From CAVTHK01 sp964552235 (GTDB lineage Bacteria; Spirochaetota; Spirochaetia; SZUA-6; CAVTHK01), in assembly GCA_964552235.1 (NCBI GenBank), contig CAZKGO010000012.1, forward strand, positions 1 through 64,000: a stretch of DNA of 64,000 nucleotides, in the 5' to 3' direction. The position numbers and the translations under genes are program-made. Numbering within the stretch: position 1 is the first letter of the stretch; each line of letters begins with the position of its first letter. A model generated the notes under the pieces. The model ran no database searches. It was given only the letters and a program-made list of their open reading frames with translations, and was not told the origin of the DNA. Below are positions 51,458 through 59,561 of the stretch, piece after piece.

Positions 51458-52435
51458 CTACCAGAGGCTCGTCTCACCCGCGGACTTGCTGATCTTGTTC
51501 GCCGCCACAACGAACACAAGCCCGATGATCGTGGCGAACAGCCCGACCGCGGTCGCGTAGCTGAAGTTGCTGTCGATCAGGCCGCGACGGTACACGTAGG
51601 TCGCGATCACGTCGGCTGTCTCGTAGGTGGCCCCGTTGTAGAGCAGCAGGATCTTCTGGTAGCCGACGTTCATGATGCGCCCGAGACTCATTATGAAAAC
51701 GATCACGATCGTCGGCGCAATGCCCGGCAGCGTGATGTGCAGCATCTGCTTCCACCGCCCCGCGCCGTCTATGATCGCCGCCTCGTAGAGCTCCACGTCG
51801 ACGGCCGCCAGGGCCGCCAGGAATATGATACTCTCCCACCCGAAGTTCTGCCAGACGCTGGTGGCCACGTAGACTGTCCTGAACCACTCCGGCCGCGCGA
51901 GGAACTGTATGGGAGCTACGCCAAAGGCCCCGATGACGTTGTTCACGAGGCCGTCGCTGACCAGAAAGGTCGTCACCATCCCGCAGATCACCACGGTCGA
52001 AATGAAGTGCGGCAGATAGGTGATCGACTGGATGGTCCGGCGAAAGACCGCGTTCCTGACTTCGTTGAGCAGCAGCGCCAGCACGATCGGAGCCGGGAAG
52101 CCCCAGAGGATCTCGTAGACGCGGATCAGGATCGTATTGCGCACGAGCTTCCAGAAGTAGGGGTCACTCAGGTACTCCTGGAAGTACCGCAGGCCCACGC
52201 TCGGAGCTCTGACGATGGTCCCGAGCCCTGTGAACACCTTGATGTTCCTGAAGGCGATCAGGATCCCGTACATCGGCAGGTAGTGGAACAACAGGTAGTA
52301 GAGAAAGGGCAGAGCCGCCAGGGCGTAGAGGTACTTGTCCCGCTCGAAGGCACGGGCGAACCTGGCCGCGAGGCCTGCTCTGCGGGGCGAAGCTGGGCTG
52401 CGCTGCATGGTCGCGGACGCGCTTGTGCCGGGCAT
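51458..52435 (-). CDS. ABC transporter permease, LplB type
   Basis: A 325-residue permease. HYLPMYGILIAFRNIKVF, SITYLPHFISTVVICGM and the EAA loop YEAAIIDGAGRWKQMLHITLPGI are typical of LplB/YteP. Start set at MPGTSASAT, with AGGGGGG upstream; an upstream ATG ten codons earlier is possible. It opens the operon LplB-LplC-LplA-hydrolase-two FAD oxidoreductases. No ATPase gene is in the operon; such permeases usually share a general MsmX-type ATPase encoded elsewhere. Confidence 0.9.
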   Translation of the reverse strand: MPGTSASATMQRSPASPRRAGLAARFARAFERDKYLYALAALPFLYYLLFHYLPMYGILIAFRNIKVFTGLGTIVRAPSVGLRYFQEYLSDPYFWKLVRNTILIRVYEILWGFPAPIVLALLLNEVRNAVFRRTIQSITYLPHFISTVVICGMVTTFLVSDGLVNNVIGAFGVAPIQFLARPEWFRTVYVATSVWQNFGWESIIFLAALAAVDVELYEAAIIDGAGRWKQMLHITLPGIAPTIVIVFIMSLGRIMNVGYQKILLLYNGATYETADVIATYVYRRGLIDSNFSYATAVGLFATIIGLVFVVAANKISKSAGETSLW

Positions 52436-52463
52436 GGACCCCCCCTGATCGCGCGGTTCAACC

Positions 52464-52493
52464 ATACTGCAGGCGAATCCTGGGGGCTGTCAA
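52464..52493 (-). promoter_or_regulatory. Promoter candidate for the LplBCA operon
   Basis: On the minus strand a perfect TTGACA (52493-52488) precedes CAGTAT (52469-52464) by 18 bases; the alternative TATGGT is at 21 bases, too far. The -10 match is weak, 3/6. The site is 29 bases from the LplB start. Confidence 0.45.
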
Positions 52494-52554
52494 ATGCGGG
52501 TCTCGCCCGTAGGTCGCGCCGCGTGACAGGGTGAACGCCCGCGAGCCCCCCGGA

Positions 52555-53535
52555 CTACCGGTAGAGGTGGCACTTGACGCGGCGGCCTTCGATCTCGACC
52601 TCGGGCGGCTCGGTGGCCCTGCAGGCGGGCATCTCGCGCGGGCAGCGGCCGGCGAACTTGCAGCCCGCCTGGGCGTACTCCTTGAGCTCGAGGGCGCCGA
52701 GGGCGATGTCCTCGCTCCACCTGACTTCCGGGTCCGGCTCGGGCACCGAGTCGCGCAGCAGCCGGGTGTAGGGGTGCAGCGGCTCGCGCAGCACCTGCTC
52801 GACCGTTCCGAGCTCGATGATGACGCCGCGGAGCATCACCGCGATCCGTTCGCTCACGTAGTAGGCGGTGGCCAGGTCGTGGGTGATGTACAGCACGCTG
52901 ATGCCCCGCTCCTCCTTGAGCTTGCGGAAGAGGTTGACGATGGACATCCGCAGCGAGGCGTCAACCATGGACACCGGCTCGTCGGCCACGAGCAGCGACG
53001 GGTGCGTGATGAGAGAGCGGGCGACCGAGGTCCGCTGCGCCTGTCCGCCGGAGAGCTCGTGAGGGTAGCGGCCCCTGATCTCCTGCAGCGACAGCCCCAC
53101 GGTGGCCAGGGCATCCCCGACGACGCTGTCGGCCTCCTTGCGGCTGGCGGCCACCCGGTAGTTGAGGGCGGTTTCGTAGAGATAGGTGTCGATGCGCTTG
53201 AGCGGGTTGAAGGTGTCGAAGGGATCCTGGAAGATGGCCTGGACTTCCTTCATGAACTCAAGGCGCTTCGCCCTCCCATGGATCCGCGTGGCTTCCCTGC
53301 CCTTGTACAGGATGACGCCCGAGGTCGGCTCCACGAAGCCCAGGATCATGCGGGCGAGAGTGGTCTTGCCGCTCCCGCTTTCGCCCGCGAGCGTGAAGAT
53401 CTCGGGCCCCCGGGCTCCCATCTCGAACGAAGCTCTGGCCACGGCGATGAGCCTCACCCTGGAGAAGCCGCCGCCCAGGACGAACCTTCGCGTGAGCTGC
53501 TGTACCGACAGGAGTGCTGCGTCGCTGCTGTTCAC
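52555..53535 (-). CDS. ABC transporter ATP-binding protein, OppF type (orphaned)
   Basis: A 326-residue ATPase with Walker A GESGSGKTT, Q-loop IFQDPFDTFNPL, signature LSGGQAQRTSVARSL, Walker B LLVADEPVSMVDAS and switch His in YITHDLA. The C-terminal GCKFAGRCPREMPAC is the oligopeptide-family cysteine region. The gene looks intact, but its partner ATPase just upstream is only a C-terminal remnant and no intact permeases or binding protein of this system are adjacent. It overlaps the remnant's stop by four bases. It may be non-functional for lack of partners. Confidence 0.88.
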   Translation of the reverse strand: MNSSDAALLSVQQLTRRFVLGGGFSRVRLIAVARASFEMGARGPEIFTLAGESGSGKTTLARMILGFVEPTSGVILYKGREATRIHGRAKRLEFMKEVQAIFQDPFDTFNPLKRIDTYLYETALNYRVAASRKEADSVVGDALATVGLSLQEIRGRYPHELSGGQAQRTSVARSLITHPSLLVADEPVSMVDASLRMSIVNLFRKLKEERGISVLYITHDLATAYYVSERIAVMLRGVIIELGTVEQVLREPLHPYTRLLRDSVPEPDPEVRWSEDIALGALELKEYAQAGCKFAGRCPREMPACRATEPPEVEIEGRRVKCHLYR

Positions 53536-53884
53536 GGTTCACCTGCCGCGCTGCCGCCGCTGAGAAAGCAGGCCACCCTGTGGCCCGGCGAGACTGTCAC
53601 GAGCTCCGGCTCCTGCGTCCGGCACCGGTCCATGGCGCGGGGACAGCGCGGATGGAACCGGCACCCCGGCGGCAGGGCAGCGAGCGACGGTGGGGCCCCG
53701 GGGGCGCTGACCTTGTAGGTCTTGTCGCCGATGCGCGGCAGCGACCCGATCAGGAACCGCGTGTAGGGATGCAGGGGGTTCTTGAACAGCTCCGGCGTCG
53801 GTGACTCTTCCACGATCTTGCCGGCATACATGATAGCGAGCTTGTTGGTCAGGCTCGCATGGACCGCCATGTCGTGGGTCACTA
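53532..53884 (-). pseudogene. OppD-type ATPase, C-terminal remnant
   Basis: Only the last 115 residues or so of an OppD ATPase remain: THDMAVHASLTNKLAIMYAGKIVEE, NPLHPYTRFLIGSLPRIGD and CRFHPRCPRAMDRC. The Walker A, signature and Walker B motifs, some 200 residues, are missing. Upstream it is joined in frame to the end of an unrelated oxidoreductase fragment (DALLIDG then LVTHDM), near 53884. A deletion or an assembly join could explain it. The remnant cannot bind ATP. Confidence 0.82.
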
Positions 53885-54646
53885 GGCCGTCGATGAGCAG
53901 CGCGTCATAGTCGTCTACGGCGAGAACCCCGTCCCGGTGGAAGAAGGTGAACTGATTGCGGTGATAGCGGTCCTTGATGGCGCTGGTGGTCACGAAGGTG
54001 AGGGTCGCCGTAGCGCCGCTTTCCAGCACGAAGTTCAGCGACTGCGAAGGGGGAAACCCCGAGACATCGCTGGCCCCCGGAAGGCCTGGCCCCTCGTTGC
54101 CTCCTCCCCGGTGACGAAGCGGATCTGGTCGAGCGCGTGGCCGCCCCAGTTCAGCGCGGGACCACCGGACGGCGCGAGGTCGCGGTACCAGGTGTGGCGA
54201 ACCGCAGGCGGCCGCGCGTGCTGCACAAAAGCGACGTGAGTCGCTGCGCGTCCGGCAAACAGCTCGCGCGTCTTGCGCACCAGCGGGCGGTAGCGCTCGC
54301 AGAAACCGACCGTTGCGATCACCCCGGAGCGCTTCACGGCCGCGTCGATGCCCGGCGCCACCTCCAGCCGCACGGCCTGCGGCTTCTCGCTGAGAATGTG
54401 GATGCCTCGCTCGGCGGCCCGGACCTCCACGTCGCTGCGCGCGAAGGCGGGCACGCAGGAATACAGCGCGTCGGCGCAGGAGGCCGCGCCCGGCACGAGG
54501 GCCGCCGCCTGCTCGAGGGCGACGGGCGCGCTGTCGCACAGCGCCACGATCTCCACACCGGGGATCCTCAGGAGGTTCGGGATGTGGGTCGAACATGCAA
54601 AGCGGCCGGTCCCGTAGAAAGCGATCCGAACCGAAGCCGGTGACAT
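53885..54646 (-). pseudogene. Gfo/Idh/MocA-family oxidoreductase, frameshifted and truncated
   Basis: The N-terminal domain is normal: VRIAFYGTGRFACSTHIPNLL, then IHILSEKPQAVRLE with the conserved Lys (EKP). After FVTGEEATRGQAFRGPA the frame runs to a premature stop at 54035, while the next frame continues correctly with QSLNFVLESGATATLTFV and FFHRDGVLAVDDYDALL. One base is missing in the five-C run at 54049-54053 (read on the plus strand as G). The protein then ends abruptly in the OppD remnant. About 250 of the usual 330-370 residues remain. The start follows the permease stop by ten bases. Confidence 0.82.
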
Positions 54647-54656
54647 GGCGGCGGCG

Positions 54657-55121
54657 CTACCCCTTGAGGGAGCCTTCCATGAGGCTGCGCACGAAGTAGC
54701 GCTGCATCGAGAAGTAGAGCGTCATCGGCAGGATCACAGAGAGGATCATGACCGCAGAGATCGGGCCCATGGCCCAGGCCTGCTCCTCCTGGTTGACCGT
54801 CATGATGCCGATCGGCAGCGTCGTGGCCCTTCGCTTCGTGTTCAGGATCAGCGCCAGGGTGAACTCCCCCAGCAGTGGAGGAAAGCCACGATCCCCGCCG
54901 CCACCATGCCGGCCGCGGAGATCGAGAGGAAGATGCGCGAGTAGACTAGAAAGAGCGCCCGTGGGCTGGTCCGCCCAGAGCCGGACGGGTGTCCGGTAGA
55001 TCTCCGTGTTCGGCTTCATGGAGGTGAAGATCGTCTGCACCAGCGGCACGAGAAAAACGAGCATCGCCAGCAGGACGAAGACGCTCACGAGCGTCACCGA
55101 CAGCGCGTTGCGGCCCACCAT
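54657..55121 (-). pseudogene. MalG-type permease with internal deletion and frameshift
   Basis: The N-terminal 50 residues (VGRNALSVTLVSVFVLLAML, TSMKPNTEIYRTP) and the C-terminal 55 (GEFTLALILNTKRR, YFSMQRYFVRSLMEGSLKG) belong to a CUT1 permease of about 275 residues. The middle, including helices two to four and the EAA loop, is gone. Between the parts another frame encodes LFLVYSRIFLSISAAGMVAAG, the normal sequence before the last helices, so a deletion near 54960 and a second frame change near 54870 are both needed. As it stands it encodes 154 residues with a nonsense stretch of Gly/Arg. Not functional. Confidence 0.8.
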
Positions 55122-55124
55122 CGC

Positions 55125-55610
55125 TCAAGCCCGCTCCGCACGGTTGATCAGGAAGTTGAGACCGAAGAACGCCACGAGAATGAGCGCCATGAAGTACCCC
55201 GTCGCCGAAGCGATCCCCATGTCGCAGTTGGCAAAGGCCGCCTTGTAGGTCACCACGTACATCGTGATGGTGGCCGTCCCGGGGCCTCCGTCCATGCTGA
55301 TGTTGCCGCCATCTGTCATGGCGACCACCTCGGCGAACAGCGTGAGGGGGGTGATGCTGGAAAGCATGCCTACGATCAGGTAGGTCTCCCTGAGGTTGGG
55401 CAGCAGGATGCGCGTGATCCTCTGCCACGGCGATGCGCCGTCGATGATCGCAGCCTCCGAGAGACTCTGCGGCACGGCCTGGATCCCCGCCATGAACAGC
55501 AGTCCGATGAACCCCACGCTGTACCAGACGGTCACCATGAGAATCACGTTGAGGGCAGTGGCCGGGTTGTTCATCCAGTCCCTGACCCACGATTCGAGGC
55601 CACGGAGCTG
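55125..55610 (-). pseudogene. MalF-type permease, C-terminal half only
   Basis: The surviving part covers the last four helices: NVILMVTVWYSVGFIGLLFMAG, the EAA loop SLSEAAIIDGASPWQRITRILLPNL and a normal C-terminus. Upstream in frame GLESWVRDWMNNP still looks like permease, then the similarity ends at about 55600-55612 without a start or signal. About 130-150 N-terminal residues are missing. An ATG at 55574 could allow a 149-residue product, but half a permease cannot span the transporter. Confidence 0.78.
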
Positions 55611-55695
55611 CTGGTCCCCTGCATCAGGCGTGCCCGCCGCGAAGTCAAACGAAATCTTGCGGCACAGCCAGGACCGGTTAACCAGCGGCGGCTGT

Positions 55696-55724
55696 TTGCC
55701 CGCCCGCCGCGGCGCTGATACACT
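55696..55724 (+). promoter_or_regulatory. Promoter candidate for the enolase-superfamily dehydratase
   Basis: TTGCCC (55696-55701), 17 bases, TACACT (55719-55724); each box matches 4/6. It leaves a leader of about 40 bases with AAGGAAA before the ATG at 55772. Confidence 0.5.
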
Positions 55725-55771
55725 GCCCCCGGATCGTCCGAAAGCCGGCGTCCCGCGGAAAAAGGAAACCC

Positions 55772-56914
55772 ATGAAGATCACTTCCATCGACGCCGTTCT
55801 CGTGAGCTTCGGCAACCGCAACGTCCCCTTCGTGAAAGTCCACACCGACGAGGGGATCACGGGCCTGGGCGAGGCGTACTCGTGCGGCCCGGACAAGGCC
55901 ACGGTCGAGGTGATCCGCGACTTTGCCCTGTGGCTCGAGGGCCGCGACCCCCGCGACATCGAGGCGCTGTATCACCTGATGTTTGCCGGCTCGCGCTTCC
56001 CGGGCGGATCGGTGGTCGGGGCTGCCATCAGCGGCATCGAGCACGCGCTGTGGGACATCGCGGGCAAGGCCGCGGGGCTTCCCGTGTACAGGCTGCTCGG
56101 CGGCCGCTGCCGCGACAAGGTGCGGGTGTACCAGAACCCGGGCGGACGCACGCCGGACGAGATGGCGGAGAACGCCCTCAAGGCGATCGACCGCTACGGC
56201 TACACGGCGCTCAAGCTGAGCCCCCTGCCGCCGGACTACGCGACGCTGCCATGGGGCAAGGTGGTGGCCGAGAGCGTGCGCCGCTGCGAGGCCGTGCGGA
56301 GGGCCGTCGGCGACGCCATCGACATTGGCATCGACCCGCACGCCAAGATCTTCGAGCCGGCGCTCGCCATCGAGCTGTGCAAGGCTCTCGAGCCGATGAG
56401 ACCCTTCTTTGTCGAGGAGCCGCTGCGCCCGGAGAACCGCCCGGCCCTCGCCAAGGTGCGCGAGCACGTGAGCGTTCCGATCGCCACCGGCGAGATGCTC
56501 TACACGCGCTACGAGTTCCGCGACCTGCTCGCCCTGCAGGCGGCCGACATCGTTCAGCCCGACGTCTGCGTCACAGGCGGCCTCCTCGAGATGAAGAAGA
56601 TCGCGGCCATGGCCGCGGCGAGCTACGTGACCGTGGCGCCCCACAACCCCTGCGGGCCCGTGGCCACGGCGGTGAACGTGCACTTCGCGGCGAGCACGTC
56701 CAACTTCATCATTCTCGAATACATCCCGGACGACACGGGGGTGCGGCGCGAGGTGGTGCAGGAGCCGATCCGCCTGGTCAGGGGCTACCTCGAGATCCCG
56801 GAGAAGCCGGGACTCGGCATCGAGCTCGACGAGAAGGCGGCCGCCCGCCACCCCTTCAAGCCGTGGCGCCGGCCCTTCAACGTGCGCGAGGACGGCTCGC
56901 TCGCCTGGCAGTAG
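55772..56914 (+). CDS. Mandelate racemase/muconate lactonizing enzyme-family dehydratase (galactonate dehydratase-like)
   Basis: A 380-residue enolase-superfamily enzyme. N-terminal lid VKVHTDEGITGLGEAYSCG; GIEHALWDIAGKAAGLPVYRLLGG; metal ligands in DIGIDPHAK, FFVEEPLRPEN and IATGEMLY; catalytic His in VAPHNPCGP. The IDPH/PHNPCGP pair is typical of DgoD/mannonate dehydratase-like members that dehydrate sugar acids. Sugar acid specificity cannot be fixed. The gene stands alone next to the decayed transporter/oxidoreductase cluster, which may once have supplied its substrate. Confidence 0.87.
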   Translation: MKITSIDAVLVSFGNRNVPFVKVHTDEGITGLGEAYSCGPDKATVEVIRDFALWLEGRDPRDIEALYHLMFAGSRFPGGSVVGAAISGIEHALWDIAGKAAGLPVYRLLGGRCRDKVRVYQNPGGRTPDEMAENALKAIDRYGYTALKLSPLPPDYATLPWGKVVAESVRRCEAVRRAVGDAIDIGIDPHAKIFEPALAIELCKALEPMRPFFVEEPLRPENRPALAKVREHVSVPIATGEMLYTRYEFRDLLALQAADIVQPDVCVTGGLLEMKKIAAMAAASYVTVAPHNPCGPVATAVNVHFAASTSNFIILEYIPDDTGVRREVVQEPIRLVRGYLEIPEKPGLGIELDEKAAARHPFKPWRRPFNVREDGSLAWQ

Positions 56915-57089
56915 CTGTTCGGCCGTCGAGCCTGGAGGGTCGACGCGATGAGCACGGACGCGGACATGGCGAACAGCCGGTCGAAGGCGCCTCGCCGCTG
57001 GTCTGCCGCTGCAACGGCGACTCGGTGTGACAGGCCGGGTCACCAGCGCTCCTGGCGGTGCCCAGGGCGCCACACGCGCAGCGCCGGCC

Positions 57090-58505
57090 TCACGTGCCTC
57101 CCGCCACCCCTTCGCGCTCCGCAAGCGCCCCCGCCGCCTCGACGACCTTGCGGTAGGGCTGCACCATGCGGCTCTTGATCATGGCGGGAAAGCGGTCGCG
57201 GATTCCCGGCATGCCGGTGACGAGCCAGGCGAGGGCGACGCTCAGGCGCTGCAGCGGGTTCCGCTGCGGGAAATCGTAGAAGCCCATCCGCTTGTACGCC
57301 TTGTGATCTGCGCGGAAGACAACCCGCATGCCGCCGGAAAGGGCGTCGCGGAAGATCTTGAGGCCCGCGACGCCGAGAAAGGTCCGCGGCCGGATGTATG
57401 CGGAGCGCGACAGGCGCACCAGGCGTTCGGCCAGGCTGTCGAGCTGCCGCTCGATTGCGCCGCCGTCACCTTCATCTGAGACCCATTCCACGAGGTTCGA
57501 TTGCTGGATCTCGATCCAGGCCTCGTAGGGCAGGCGCAGCTCGGGCAGCCGGGACAGCGGTCCGGAGACGAGAAAAGCGATCTGCTTTCCCACGATCGAG
57601 GGGGTGTGGTTGCAGAAGAAGCTGCGGTCAAAGAACTGCTTCCACTTCCACGACAGTTGCCGGGCGACGATCGTGCCGGCGAACACCAGGATGTCGGCGC
57701 CGCGCACAGCGTCGTTGTAGAACTCGACGAAGCCGTCCTTGCCCGTGTACACGCAGCGGAACTCCGGTCCGCAGCGCAGGCAGCCCTGGCATCCGCCGCG
57801 GATGTCGACGTCGTGGAGGTTCACGACTTCCACGGGCCCGTCAAAGGCTGCGACAAAGCGATCGACCAGCGCACGCAGCCGCTCGTGTTCGGGCCGCGCG
57901 TCCGTGAGCACGACGATCCGGCGGCCCTCGGTGCGCACCCGGGCAGCGGGAGGCTGGAGATCGAGCGGCCGGTCCGTCGAGGCCACCGGCGCGTACGCGC
58001 GAGGGATGGCGGCCCGGCTGCGTACCGCCTCGAAAAACTCGGCGGCGAAGCGCTCGAGGCGCTGCCGCTCCGCCGGCTTCATCAGGTCGTGCATCTGGGC
58101 CGAGTAGAACCCGACGAAGGCCATGCCCAGGTCCTCGCAGACGCCGCGCATCCACGCGTGCGCCGTCGTGTCGTAGAAATTGATGGACGTGCTCAGCGTG
58201 GCGGCGTAGCGCCCCGCAAAGGCGTCCTCGACGCCCCGCTCTCCGATCAGCTCGATGAACCGCTTGTACTGCGAGCAGACCAGCAGGTAGTAGACGGGAA
58301 AGGCCCACAGAACCGCGTCGGCCCGGCGCACCGAGTCGATGACCTCGGCGAACCGCTCGGGATCCTTCTCCAAGCCGACGATCCGCTGGGCCACGTCGTG
58401 CACCTCGAGCTCGACCCGCGGGAACCTGCGCGCCAGGTACTCGACGTACTGCAGGGTCACGCTCTGCCTTCCCTTGGGGCTTCCGTTCAGGACCACGATT
58501 CTCAT
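57090..58505 (-). CDS. Tandem flavodoxin-like (NADPH-dependent FMN reductase) protein
   Basis: A 471-residue protein with two flavodoxin-like domains. The first (residues 1-165) opens MRIVVLNGSPKGRQSVT with AFPVYYLLVCSQYKRFIE as FMN loop; the second (about 190-360) opens RIVVLTDARPEHERLRAL and has RGGCQGCLRCGPEFRC, a Cys-rich loop that in related iron-sulphur flavoproteins binds a cluster, then IVARQLSWKWKQFFDRSFF. The C-terminal 100 residues look alpha-helical. It is 53 bases downstream of a TetR gene on the same strand and probably regulated by it. Role: electron transfer or redox stress; inference. Confidence 0.8.
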   Translation of the reverse strand: MRIVVLNGSPKGRQSVTLQYVEYLARRFPRVELEVHDVAQRIVGLEKDPERFAEVIDSVRRADAVLWAFPVYYLLVCSQYKRFIELIGERGVEDAFAGRYAATLSTSINFYDTTAHAWMRGVCEDLGMAFVGFYSAQMHDLMKPAERQRLERFAAEFFEAVRSRAAIPRAYAPVASTDRPLDLQPPAARVRTEGRRIVVLTDARPEHERLRALVDRFVAAFDGPVEVVNLHDVDIRGGCQGCLRCGPEFRCVYTGKDGFVEFYNDAVRGADILVFAGTIVARQLSWKWKQFFDRSFFCNHTPSIVGKQIAFLVSGPLSRLPELRLPYEAWIEIQQSNLVEWVSDEGDGGAIERQLDSLAERLVRLSRSAYIRPRTFLGVAGLKIFRDALSGGMRVVFRADHKAYKRMGFYDFPQRNPLQRLSVALAWLVTGMPGIRDRFPAMIKSRMVQPYRKVVEAAGALAEREGVAGGT

Positions 58506-58558
58506 TGCTGCCTCCGTTCAATCATCAAGGAAGAAGGCTCCGGCCGGGCGAGTCCTTC

Positions 58559-59170
58559 TCACCGTCGCCCGGGCTTTTTCCGTTTCCCCGGCTGCGCGCC
58601 GCTGTAGAACTGCAGGAACAGCTCGCGCAGCTGGCCGCGGTCCATTCCTTCGGCGGGCTCGAGGTTCCCCGACATCAGGAGAGAGCTGAAGCCGTGCAGC
58701 ATGATCCAGCCCATCATGGCGCCGTAGCGCGGGTCGATGGGGTACCTGCCCTTTGCCGCCAGCTGTTCCAGGGCGCCGCGAGCCACCCGGTAGGTGTAGT
58801 ACAGGACCGACTGCTCAGAGGCGGCCAGGGACGTGCGCCCGATCGGCGCCTCGAAGACCAGCCTGTAGAAGCTGGGGTGCTCCTCGGCAAAGGCCAGGTA
58901 CTCGCGTCCGAGCTGGTGCAGCCGGTCCATGGGACCGAGCAGCGGGTCGAGGCCGCGGATCCGCTCGTTCAGCAGCTCCACGGCCCGCAGCTTCAGCCGC
59001 AGCAGCAGCTCATCCTTGCCGTGGAAGTAGTGGTAGATGGCGGTGGCCGTGACGCCCACGCGCCCAGCCAGGTCGCGCATGTTGAGCGCCTCGTGGCCCC
59101 TGGCAGCGATCACCTGCTCAGCGGCTTCGAGGATTCTCGCGGGAAGCTGCGGGTTCGCGGGCCTTGCCAT
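58559..59170 (-). CDS. TetR-family transcriptional regulator
   Basis: A 203-residue regulator. The N-terminal helix-turn-helix reads ILEAAEQVIAARGHEALNMRDLAGRVGVTATAIYHYFHGKDELL, the TetR consensus, followed by a ligand-binding domain with FYRLVFEAPIGR, a WHG/TetR_C-like segment. Start at MARPANPQ with AGGTGAGGAG directly upstream. It precedes the tandem flavodoxin gene and has a long 5' leader with a well-formed promoter overlapped by a palindromic operator candidate, so it probably represses its own operon. Confidence 0.9.
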   Translation of the reverse strand: MARPANPQLPARILEAAEQVIAARGHEALNMRDLAGRVGVTATAIYHYFHGKDELLLRLKLRAVELLNERIRGLDPLLGPMDRLHQLGREYLAFAEEHPSFYRLVFEAPIGRTSLAASEQSVLYYTYRVARGALEQLAAKGRYPIDPRYGAMMGWIMLHGFSSLLMSGNLEPAEGMDRGQLRELFLQFYSGAQPGKRKKPGRR

Positions 59171-59317
59171 CTCCTCACCTCGTGCCGCACGGCCCCCGGC
59201 CTCGACGGAGCCGGGAGTTCGCGTCCCCCCGGCGGTGCGGCGCTGCCGCTTTTCGCGGGGGCACTGCCGCCTTTCGCAGGGCGGCCGCTCGCATTTCCAC
59301 AGGCGGGACCCTTTAAG

Positions 59318-59342
59318 TAACGTTGTTAATATAACGTCATTA
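59318..59342. promoter_or_regulatory. TetR operator candidate (imperfect palindrome)
   Basis: TAACGTTGTTA-ATA-TAACGTCATTA: the arms match as an inverted repeat at 8 of 11 positions and as a direct repeat at 9 of 11. It covers the -10 box of the minus-strand promoter, where a bound TetR dimer would block the polymerase. Confidence 0.6.
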
Positions 59343-59356
59343 GATAAATACCTCAA
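59328..59356 (-). promoter_or_regulatory. Sigma-70-type promoter of the TetR/flavodoxin operon
   Basis: On the minus strand TTGAGG (59356-59351), exactly 17 bases, TATATT (59333-59328): 4/6 and 5/6 matches. It leaves a leader of about 150 bases before the regulator ATG. Confidence 0.65.
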
Positions 59357-59561
59357 GAGGTCGTCGCGGACCGGCGCGGCGCGTCGAGCGGACGGCCGGC
59401 TGGCGCGGGAACGCCAGGAGCGCTCGAGCCGGCGGCGTGCAGAGTCCCTGAGCGGCCGTGCGGCCGAATTCATGGGCCATCAAAGCCGTGACCAGCTGGC
59501 CAAGACGCAGCCATTCCTGCGACAATAAAGGCGGTTCTCGTGCGTCATTGAGGGTGTGGGT

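Larger units (their letters stand above)
59171..59561. promoter_or_regulatory. 391-base divergent control region between tetR-type and sigma-factor genes
   Basis: No gene is evident. From left to right it holds a GC-rich leader for the TetR gene with two imperfect copies of CTGCCGCTTTTCGCGGGGGC (59243-59262 and 59264-59282), the most AT-rich patch in the window (59311-59350) carrying promoter and operator candidates, and a GC-rich stretch up to the sigma-factor start. Confidence 0.6.

Noticed and set aside
56948..57178. 76-codon frame between the dehydratase and flavodoxin genes
   Set aside because: It has a ribosome-like GGAGG but low-complexity Arg/Pro-rich product that overlaps the flavodoxin gene; no homology visible.
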